Of a stretch of DNA of 64,000 nt, positions 14,960 to 22,217 are shown one piece after another. Source of the stretch: CAWBXL01 sp963837365. GTDB lineage: Bacteria; Acidobacteriota; Terriglobia; Terriglobales; Acidobacteriaceae. Made by a program: the position numbers and the translations under genes. The notes below the pieces were generated by a model. That model made no database searches. It was given only the letters and a program-made list of their open reading frames with translations, and was not told where the DNA came from. Each line of letters starts with the position of its first letter. Within the stretch, counting starts at the first letter, position 1. The stretch spans positions 1 through 64,000 of the forward strand of contig CAWIMW010000001.1 of the NCBI GenBank assembly GCA_963837365.1, read 5' to 3'.

Positions 14960-16654
14960 TTAGTCTCTAACCCCATCCATAAACGCCCGCAGCTTCCGCG
15001 AGCGGCTGGGATGCCGCAGCTTGCGCAATGCCTTGGCTTCGATCTGGCGAATACGTTCGCGAGTAACCGCGAAGCTCTGCCCGACTTCTTCCAAAGTGTG
15101 TTCGCTGCCGTCTTCCAGGCCGAAGCGCATTTTGATGACTTTCTCTTCGCGAGGAGTCAGGGTGCGCAGGACCTGGCCGGTCTGGTCTTTCAGGTTGACG
15201 TTGATCACCGCTTCCGCCGGGGAAACTACCGCGCGGTCTTCGATGAAGTCGCCTAGATGCGAATCCTCCTCTTCTCCAATTGGAGTTTCGAGAGAGATAG
15301 GCTCTTGCGCGATCTTCAGGACCTTCCGGACTTTTGCTACCGGAATGTCCATGCGCTTGGCGATTTCTTCGCTCGTTGGTTCGCGTCCCAGTTCCTGCAC
15401 CAGCTGACGCGAGGTGCGGATCAGCTTGTTGATGGTTTCGATCATGTGGACTGGGATACGAATGGTACGCGCCTGATCAGCGATGGCGCGGGTGATTGCC
15501 TGGCGGATCCACCACGTGGCGTACGTTGAAAATTTGTAGCCACGGCGGTATTCGAACTTGTCCACGGCTTTCATCAGGCCGATATTGCCTTCCTGAATCA
15601 GGTCGAGGAACTGCAAGCCGCGGTTGGTGTATTTCTTGGCGATCGAGACCACCAGTCGCAGGTTGGCTTCGATCAGCTCACGCTTGGCCTGCTCGGCGTC
15701 CATGTCGCCCTGGATGATTTCGCGCTGGGTGCGTTTGAGTTCCTGGAACAGAACTCCAACTTCCTGCTCGATTTTTTCCAGTTCGGCGTGGAGTGAACGG
15801 GATTGGCGCTTGTAGTCTTTACGCTGGTCTTCGCTGCGTGTGGCATCGGCCCGTTTTTCCAGGTTCTGGGCCTGGCGGTCGAGCTGGCGCATTCCATCGA
15901 CGGTCTTATTGACGCGTTCGATCAGGCGCTTGCGCTCGTTGTTGGTGAAGCCGAGTTTGCGGACGCACTGCGAGACCTTCACCACTCCGCGTGCCAGGGT
16001 ACGGCGGGCGCGGCGATGGTCCTTGGGACGCTTCTTCTGGGAAACGTTGACGAATTTTTCTTGCAGCTGGGCTGCTTTTTTGTAGGCCTTGGCCAGTTCG
16101 TCTATTTTTCCGGTGAATTCTTTCCGCCGGTTCTCGAGAATGTCCTCGGTGATTTCTTCCTCATCGAACGTGACTACTTCCTTGATGGAGCGGACGCTCT
16201 TTTTGAGGTCCTCTCCCAAGCCAAGCAGTTCGTTGATGACAATGGGAGACCGCGAAAGCGCCTTGAGGACGCGGATTTGGCCGCGCTCGATGCGTTTCGC
16301 AATTTCCACTTCGCCTTCGCGGGTGAGCAAAGGCACAGTCCCCATCTCGCGCAGGTACATGCGGACGGGGTCGTTGGTTTTTTCCAGCGTGCCGGGGGTG
16401 AGATCGAGTTCAACGTCTTCCCCAGCCTCTTCATCATCGAATTTTTTATCGAGTGCCGCGGAGGAAGGCAGTTTGGGCCCCTCCAGCACATCGATACCTT
16501 GCGTACCGATAGTCGTCAGCAGATCGTCTAGGTCTTCGGGACTTTGCACATCCTGCGGTATGAGGTCATTGACCTGGTCATACGTGAGATATCCCTTTTC
16601 TTTTCCTGTTTCGATCAGCTTTTTAATATCGTCGTACTTGTCATCAAGAGCCAA
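14960..16654 (-). CDS. rpoD: primary RNA polymerase sigma factor RpoD (sigma-70)
   Basis: A 564-residue housekeeping sigma factor that directs RNA polymerase to most promoters. Region 1.1 is at residues 1-60. Region 1.2 (DPVRMYLREMGTVPLLTREG) is near 95. There is a charged non-conserved insert at about 150-300. Region 2 carries the -10 recognition core (NLRLVVSIAKKYTNRGLQFL, then FSTYATWWIRQAITRAI) near 325-395. Region 4 has TPREEKVIKMRFGLEDG and the helix-turn-helix VGQSFAVTRERIRQIEAKAL. It lies 212 bases downstream of dnaG on the same strand, part of the classical macromolecular synthesis arrangement. A hairpin terminator follows. Confidence 0.97.
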   Translation of the reverse strand: MALDDKYDDIKKLIETGKEKGYLTYDQVNDLIPQDVQSPEDLDDLLTTIGTQGIDVLEGPKLPSSAALDKKFDDEEAGEDVELDLTPGTLEKTNDPVRMYLREMGTVPLLTREGEVEIAKRIERGQIRVLKALSRSPIVINELLGLGEDLKKSVRSIKEVVTFDEEEITEDILENRRKEFTGKIDELAKAYKKAAQLQEKFVNVSQKKRPKDHRRARRTLARGVVKVSQCVRKLGFTNNERKRLIERVNKTVDGMRQLDRQAQNLEKRADATRSEDQRKDYKRQSRSLHAELEKIEQEVGVLFQELKRTQREIIQGDMDAEQAKRELIEANLRLVVSIAKKYTNRGLQFLDLIQEGNIGLMKAVDKFEYRRGYKFSTYATWWIRQAITRAIADQARTIRIPVHMIETINKLIRTSRQLVQELGREPTSEEIAKRMDIPVAKVRKVLKIAQEPISLETPIGEEEDSHLGDFIEDRAVVSPAEAVINVNLKDQTGQVLRTLTPREEKVIKMRFGLEDGSEHTLEEVGQSFAVTRERIRQIEAKALRKLRHPSRSRKLRAFMDGVRD

Positions 16655-16866
16655 GAATTACCCTTTTCGTCCTACCGGAGAGGACGTATTAATGGTTTGA
16701 ACGATTGGGAGCGTGGAGTCGCGGGGTGCGCGAAACGACACAAACCTTAGAAGTTTAGCATAAAGCGTCATGTTTCAACTACATGAACGCTTGAATTTTC
16801 ATGCCGGCGGCCGCGGCTATTTCACTGCCCAATAATGACTTAGATGACATTTTGCGTCCTATAGTT

Positions 16867-18823
16867 TCAGGCTGCGCCAGTGTTTGGCGGCTCCTGGAGG
16901 CTGGGATCCATTAAAGCGCGCTTCAGGCGCGTTTTCTCCAGGAGCAGGTCGCGCATGCGGTCGGCTGGCAAATTCCGCGTATTTTGCAGCTCCTGCTGGA
17001 CTTGGTCGAGTCGGCGGCGCAGGTGGATTCTTCTCAATGCGCGGACTGCGCCTTCCAAGCGCTCAGCGGTCAGCTCTTCGTCGTCCTTCAACAGGATTGC
17101 TGCCAACAGGTTGCGTTCTGACTCGGACTGCGGCAACGACATTACATCGGCAGCTTCCGGCCCTGCATTAAGCAGGGATTCGGCCAGCGACTCGGTGGAG
17201 AGGCCCTCGTGGAGGCGCTCACTTTGCAGGATGTAGTGGGCCTGGCGGCAGGGGTCGAATTCTTCATCGGTGCCTTCGCGGGAGGAGAAATGTTCTTCAG
17301 TGTTTTGGATTTCTGTCGAGGAAGCGAGGGCGCGGATCAGGATGCGCTCGGCGTCGGTGATCTGAGCTTCGGCCGTTGTAGATTTGACGGCTTTTGTGCC
17401 ACGGTTGGCGGCTACGTGTTTTAACTCCTGGCGGAGAACAGCGGAATCGATGCCCAGCTTTTGCGCGATCTCTCCGGCGAGTTCGTCGCGCACAATACGG
17501 CTGGGGATCTGCTGAACGTGTGGGAGCAGAAAGTTCACCGCCTTCACCTTGCCTTCGGCGCTGCGGACGGGAAATTGAGTCCGGGCACGCTCGATCAGGT
17601 AGCTGAAGTAACGCTGCGAATTGCGCAGGGCTTCGGCGTAGGCGTCTTTGCCTTTGCGGCGGATGTAGAGATCAGGGTCGAAGCCGGATTCTAGAGTTAG
17701 CACTTTGATCTGGAATTCTTCTTCGACCAGCAGGCCTAGAGTGCGCTCAGTGGCTTTCGCACCGGCGGTGTCTGGGATCGAAGTTTACGACTACATTTTT
17801 GCTGAACCGTCCGAGGAGCTTGGCTTGCAGTTCAGTGAACGCCGTGCCGGAACTGGCGATTACATTTTGGAATCCGGCGGCGAAGACGGAGATGCAGTCC
17901 ATTTGGCCTTCGACCAGGATGGCGTAGTCGAGCTTGCGGATGGCTTCTTTGGCGTGATCGAGATTGAATAACACCCGCGATTTTGAGTAGATGGCGGTCT
18001 CTGGCGAGTTCAGATATTTTGGGCCGGCCTTTTCATCGGTTGCTAGCGTGCGTCCGGTGAAGGCGATGACGCGTCCGGTTTCGTTGGCGATGGGGAACAT
18101 GATGCGGTTGCGGAACTTGGAATACATAGCTGCTAGCTTCTGGCTGCTAGCTTCTAGCTTTCCACCTTCCCCATTGTCATCCCGAGCGGAGTCGAGGGAC
18201 CCTTCGACAAGCTCAGGGCGGGCTCTTGTGTTTTGTTGACGGCTGTCGTCTTGTTTCCAGGAGAACAGGCCGCTTTCACGCAACACCTCTTCTTCGTATT
18301 CATTCTTCAAACGGTCTTTTAGTAGGAAGCCTGAATCTGGTGCAAAGCCGATGCGGAATGCTTTGATGGTTTCTTCATCCAGGCCGCGGCCCAGGAGATA
18401 TTCGCGCGCATTCGCGCCTTCGGGGCGGCGAAGATATTCCTGGAAAAAAGCACAGCCTCGCTCGTGAACTTCCAGTAACACGGTTCGCAGCTTGGCTTCT
18501 TGGGCTTCGGCGGGACTGCTGTAGCTGGTTTTGGGCAGCGCAATCCCTAGCTTTTGCGCCACCGCTCGCACTGCTTCGGGAAAAGTAATGTTCTCAATTT
18601 TTTGTACGAAGCTGAAGACGTCTCCGGAGACCCCGCAGCCGAAGCAGTGGTAGAACTGTTTGGTGGCGTGGACGGAGAACGATGCCGTCTTTTCTCCGTG
18701 GAACGGGCAGAGGCCTGAGTAGTTCTGGGCCCCGGCCTTTTTTAGTTTTACGTAGTCGCCGACGATGCGGACTATGTCCGCCTGCTGCTTGACCGTGTAT
18801 GCGAAATCGCCGGGGTTGGCCAT
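16867..18823 (-). CDS. dnaG: DNA primase DnaG, interrupted by one frameshift
   Basis: Primase makes RNA primers for replication and works with DnaB, encoded nearby. The first frame (to 17747) holds the zinc-binding domain (CPFHGEKTASF, then FHCFGCG-type YHCFGCGVSGD) and the start of the TOPRIM core (AILVEGQMDCISVFAAGFQN, then VVVNFDP). The second frame (17703-16867) continues from VLTLESGFDPD to the C-terminal helicase-binding helices. At 17773 one extra base on the plus strand (TGTCTGGGATC in place of TGTCGGGATC) breaks the frame; removing it restores DPDTAGAKATERTLGLLVEE. The gene is essential, so this is probably a sequence error. Residues about 190-232 are repeat-derived. I take ATG 18823; a TTG at 18841 is also possible. 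Confidence 0.93.
18128..18260 (-). repeat. palindromic repeat DNA inside the dnaG frame
   Basis: Within the frame-preserving linker between the zinc domain and the catalytic core, the plus strand carries GCTAGCTTCTGGCTGCTAGC, a tandem element also found at 42029-42110. It is followed by TGTCATCCCGAGCGGAGTCG and ACCCTTCGACAAGCTCAGGG, elements otherwise found between genes (18943, 27888, 96). Translated, it gives the low-complexity stretch ARPELVEGSLDSARDD and neighbours. Confidence 0.8.
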
Positions 18824-18942
18824 GGGGGAATTGTCAGGCAAAGGACCGCTAATGTGAATATAGCGGATGTGAATTGCTGTGGAGAAGCTGTGGAAGGATT
18901 GGTTATGTGGTTGGAAGTGGAGGAAAACTTAGTTGTGAGGTA

Positions 18943-18997
18943 GGGGTCCTTCGACTCCGTAGATGCTTCGCTTCGCGAAGCATCTACTCCGTTCAGG
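18943..18997. repeat. intergenic palindromic repeat upstream of dnaG
   Basis: GGGTCCTTCGACT...CAGGATGACAG outer arms enclose a 23-base palindrome GATGCTTCGC/GCGAAGCATC (18962-18984). The outer family recurs at 27888-27922 and, diverged, inside dnaG. It lies between dnaG and the DUF3037 gene. Confidence 0.75.
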
Positions 18998-19064
18998 ATG
19001 ACAGGGGGCGGGAGTTGTGGATGTGACGAACATCACAATTGCGTTGAGTAATTCCGAATTGGGG

Positions 19065-19871
19065 CTATGCCATTAATTCTGCGCGTGCCCTCTCCGCTAT
19101 TTGTGGTAGTTCAGCTGCCACTGCTACCGCAATCCCGGTGCGCGCCAAGGTTCCCAGGGCGAATTCAACTTCGGGATCGTTGCGGTCCAAGTCATCGTCG
19201 ACAATTGCGGTCAGCGATGCGCCTGCATCTTCTTTTCTTGAAATGCCGGCGACCAATTGCGGATAGCTGAACGACAGCGCTTTGGCTCCGTCAATATTTG
19301 CATCAAGCGAAATCGCTTGGAGCATTTTGACTACTCCATTGGGACGATACGAGATGTCAATCTTCAGCGGGTCGCCGATGTAGGTGTATTCCGCCACCGG
19401 AACATTTTTGAAGACCATGCCCCAGATTCCGGCGGATTCGTATGCGGTTTGGATCTTGCGCAGGATGCGGCGGCGGCCTCGGGGTTCGTGCTTTCCGACT
19501 TCCATGGGGAGGTCGATGGCGCCCTTGGCCAGTAGTTCTATCGAGGCCTCCCCATCCTCGGCCAGGCATTCGCGGTCGGCGGAGAGTTGGACTGAATTGC
19601 CGAAGCAGTCGCGCATCTTGCGGAGCAGTTCTTCGCGGCGGATGCCATTCGATAAGTGCTCGCGGATGTCGAGCTCCAGAAATTTGAAGTAGTCGAGGTC
19701 GGCGTCGGGATGGGAGCAGAGCAGGCGGCGCCAGCTTTTCATGAAGCGGACACCGGCGAAGCCTTCGCGGGCGCTCTCCAGCATGATTACGCCGAAGGTG
19801 ACGTAGTCATCCATTGTGGGGTAGGGGGCGTACCTCAGGTAGAAGTAGTCGAATTTTTTTAGCTCTGGCAT
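19065..19871 (-). CDS. DUF3037 family protein, partner of the HipA-like kinase
   Basis: A protein of about 268 residues. The N-terminus (MPELKKFDYFYLRYAPYPTM, then DDYVTFGVIML) matches the DUF3037 pattern of an aromatic-rich strand followed by a VN/TFGV motif. Function is unknown. DUF3037 genes are recurrently found next to HipA-like kinases, as here (gap 114 bases). The open frame extends upstream to 19952, but those 27 extra codons translate a palindromic repeat (19872-19945), so I choose ATG 19871. The remaining C-terminal half is helical without known motifs. Confidence 0.75.
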   Translation of the reverse strand: MPELKKFDYFYLRYAPYPTMDDYVTFGVIMLESAREGFAGVRFMKSWRRLLCSHPDADLDYFKFLELDIREHLSNGIRREELLRKMRDCFGNSVQLSADRECLAEDGEASIELLAKGAIDLPMEVGKHEPRGRRRILRKIQTAYESAGIWGMVFKNVPVAEYTYIGDPLKIDISYRPNGVVKMLQAISLDANIDGAKALSFSYPQLVAGISRKEDAGASLTAIVDDDLDRNDPEVEFALGTLARTGIAVAVAAELPQIAERARAELMA

Positions 19872-19945
19872 CCTGATGTACCTCAGCGGCTGAAGCCCGG
19901 AATCTTTGTTTGCATTCACCGCAGGGCCATAGGCCCTGCTCCACC
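19872..19945. repeat. repeat element between the HipA-like and DUF3037 genes
   Basis: GTACCTCAGCGGCTGAAGCC, a GCATTCACCGCAGGGCC segment and AGGCCCTGCTCCACCCC follow in order. The same order makes up the interior of the inverted-repeat element at 40395-40522. Its reading frame happens to be open into the DUF3037 gene. Confidence 0.75.
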
Positions 19946-19985
19946 CCTTCATGACTGCTTTTAGACTGCGCGTACTCCCTTTATG

Positions 19986-20792
19986 TCATGCGGCTTCTGT
20001 CCAATATGGAAATGGCTTTCGCTGTGACAGGCGGAAGGCCATGATTAGTTCACGAATTTTTCTGCGGCGCTCGATCAGGCAGCAGACCAGTTTTTCGAGC
20101 GCAGCCCATTCGCCTCCGTACCACTCTGGAGGAATGTCGGCGGCTGAGGCCCAGATGGGATCGGCGTCCATTTTTTCCACGTTGGTGAGCCAGGGCTCGA
20201 AGGAATTCCAGCCTTGGACTCCGGCATAGACCTCGTTGTGCGCATAGACTCCGCGCATGGGATAGTCGGGGAAGTTCCATTCTCCGGCGTTGAAGCAGTA
20301 TCCCTGGTCGATGAAGGCGGCGGTGTATTTGCGCTCGCGCAACTTGCGCCAGAAGGCGGCTTGGCGGCCGTTGGCGTTGCCGGTCCATTTGTCGAGGACC
20401 AGCATTCCCGCGAAGGTTTCCAGGTTGCGGACCCGCTCCAGCATGGCTGTGGGGAAATAATCGAAGACCTGGCCTTGCAGGGGATCGACCACGTAACGCG
20501 AGCCGAAGTGCAGACCCGGCTGGCAGCGGATGGAGGTGCCGGCTAGCTGGATGTTGAGTTCGGCCGTATGCTCGACCAACCAGTCGCTTACTTCGATAAC
20601 TTCGGTCATCGGGACTGGGAGACCTGCGGCTTCGGCCAGGCGCGTGGCTAACATCTCGTTGGCCAGCACGCGCAGGTGCTGCGGGTTGTTGCGGAACTTG
20701 ACCACATAGAAGTTGTTGTCGGAGCAGCGCATCATGTGGCCTTGCGCTCCACCCCGCATTCTCCGTATGTGTTGCAGCGCAGTGACCGGCAA
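19986..20792 (-). CDS. HipA-like kinase domain protein
   Basis: A 268-residue stand-alone HipA-type kinase, shorter than classical HipA (about 440). Residues 13-35 (RGGAQGHMMRCSDNNFYVVK) resemble the nucleotide-binding start of the fold, with Lys in YVVKFRNN. The segment VLDKWTGNANGRQAAF near residue 133 matches the catalytic D..xxN motif. AAFIDQGYCFN near 157 matches the metal-binding DxG-type Asp. HipA kinases phosphorylate protein targets such as GltX in persistence modules; the target here is unknown. It is paired with the DUF3037 gene rather than a HipB antitoxin. The apparent start is TTG. Confidence 0.7.
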   Translation of the reverse strand: MPVTALQHIRRMRGGAQGHMMRCSDNNFYVVKFRNNPQHLRVLANEMLATRLAEAAGLPVPMTEVIEVSDWLVEHTAELNIQLAGTSIRCQPGLHFGSRYVVDPLQGQVFDYFPTAMLERVRNLETFAGMLVLDKWTGNANGRQAAFWRKLRERKYTAAFIDQGYCFNAGEWNFPDYPMRGVYAHNEVYAGVQGWNSFEPWLTNVEKMDADPIWASAADIPPEWYGGEWAALEKLVCCLIERRRKIRELIMAFRLSQRKPFPYWTEAA

Positions 20793-20886
20793 GCGTGCAA
20801 GTCCTCGAAAGTGGAGCTGCCCCGGGAAGAATGTACGTTAACTGAATAGTAAAGTATGTGACGGGTGAACATTGGGGGGCTGTGGA

Positions 20887-20986
20887 TATTGGTAAGCCGC
20901 GAAGCGGCGGAAGAATGCAGCCCAGGGCGCAAGCCCTGGGTGGATCATTTAAAGGGAAGCCCCGGAGGGGCGAAAGAAGATTTCAC
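20887..20986 (-). repeat. three-hairpin repeat element, inverted copy
   Basis: On the minus strand: TTTCGCCCCTCCGGGGCTT, a spacer, CCCAGGGC...GCCCTGGG, CTGCATTCTT and a CCGCTTCGCGG hairpin. The same order is found at 22003-22118 and inside mutS2 at 23738-23850. It lies directly upstream of the HipA-like gene and downstream of the DUF2971 gene. Confidence 0.85.
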
Positions 20987-21012
20987 GATGGAAGCGATAC
21001 CTTGGTTAGTCG

Positions 21013-21999
21013 TTATGGCATCGCTCTATACGGAATCTCAGAATGGATGATTTCGATGTCTCCGCCGTGAAATTCACCCACACATGCTTGGGCAAACTGG
21101 GTGGCTTTCTCACGATCCGCAGACGGGCCGACCATGATCTGCTTCAGCGCTGATGATATTTTGCTTTTCCAGTCAAATTCTCGATATCGAACTAATGAGT
21201 ACGGGCGCTGTCTAAATTTCACCGACACTTCCTTGTCAGCTCTGTTTATTTGTAGAATACGATATTCTTTTTCGCATTTGTAAGCTTCATGTTTAAAAAA
21301 CACCATGGCCTGCAAGGCATAAAAGACAAGCCACTTTTTGAGTTGGAGCACATAACTCTCAGCTACGGTGGTTTTTAGGTTCCTGCCGCAAGGGATCGAA
21401 ATTAAGGGAAATGCCACGTCAATAAGCTGACCAAATATCTTAGTAAGCAATGCTTCATCATAAAGAACTGGGAATGAGCCATTACCAGGTTGTGAAGAGT
21501 CACTCGCTTCGAAAAAAGCCTGTGCCAGCATTTTGCGATCAAATGCCATGGCATAACCACGGCCGTTGTCGGCATATGCTCGCCATTGTCCGAGGTCGTC
21601 TTTGTGAGCGCTAAAAGAACATAGGAAAAAGTGTGCAACTCGTTGAATATTTCCTGCGGTTGCAAAAGACTCAAAAAGCTCGGCAAATTTTTTAGCCTCA
21701 GGTGGGCCAATCGCTGCTTTAGTGTTTAAGACTTTTATGGCTTGGGAAAATCCATAATTCATCTCTGAGGGATCGTTCAGATCAAAAACGTCAGTAAGCC
21801 AAAAACATCCGCTTTCCAAAATTCCTCGGAGCCCTACGTCATTTGTGTAGTGGTAAATAATAGGAGGCGGTTCGACTGTCTCCAAATACTTGAGAGATGA
21901 ATCCAAGATATTTTTCGCTTCCTCGTTAAACCTAACAAGTGCATCTTGCATGTCTGGCGGAAGTATCTTAGGGTCCCAAGGATCAAGTTCTTTATTCAT
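21013..21999 (-). CDS. DUF2971 family protein
   Basis: A 328-residue soluble protein with the DUF2971 signature: IYHYTNDVGLRGILESGCFW followed by LTDVFDLNDPSEMNYG (about residues 48-85), then CSFSAHKDDLGQWRAYADNG and the late CEKEYRIL motif. The HYT...N.P.E plan resembles ADP-ribosyltransferase-like folds, and members often occur in defence-rich loci, but activity is unproven. GC is clearly lower than in the neighbours, which suggests transfer. A three-hairpin repeat lies just before the ATG and probably supplies the GGCGGAAGAA ribosome-binding segment. Confidence 0.8.
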   Translation of the reverse strand: MNKELDPWDPKILPPDMQDALVRFNEEAKNILDSSLKYLETVEPPPIIYHYTNDVGLRGILESGCFWLTDVFDLNDPSEMNYGFSQAIKVLNTKAAIGPPEAKKFAELFESFATAGNIQRVAHFFLCSFSAHKDDLGQWRAYADNGRGYAMAFDRKMLAQAFFEASDSSQPGNGSFPVLYDEALLTKIFGQLIDVAFPLISIPCGRNLKTTVAESYVLQLKKWLVFYALQAMVFFKHEAYKCEKEYRILQINRADKEVSVKFRQRPYSLVRYREFDWKSKISSALKQIMVGPSADREKATQFAQACVGEFHGGDIEIIHSEIPYRAMP

Positions 22000-22002
22000 T
22001 GG

Positions 22003-22118
22003 CTTTCTTCCGCCCCCTTCGGGGCTTCTTCGCTTCTTTCCCGTTACCCAGGGCGAAGGGCGAAAAGCATGCCCTTCGCCCTGGGCTGCATTCTTTCGCC
22101 GCTTTGCGGCTTTCCACC
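22003..22118 (+). repeat. three-hairpin repeat element at the start of the DUF2971 gene
   Basis: A GCCCCCTTCGGGGC hairpin is followed by a long hairpin CCCAGGGCGAAGGGC/GCCCTTCGCCCTGGG and a GCCGCTTTGCGGC hairpin. It is the closest match to the copy inside mutS2 (about 90 percent by eye). It starts a few bases from the DUF2971 ATG, so it will be in that mRNA leader. Confidence 0.9.
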
Positions 22119-22217
22119 ACAGTGCCTAAAGGCGCCTTTTTATTTCTCGTTTTGCGGCAGGCCTGAAGGCGATGCCCTGATACGAATCTCAACGAAGCTA
22201 CTCGGCGGGTGGGATCC

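Noticed and set aside
15803..16531. 242-codon frame antisense to rpoD
   Set aside because: Lies wholly within rpoD, whose protein is clearly conserved; composition is typical of a shadow frame.
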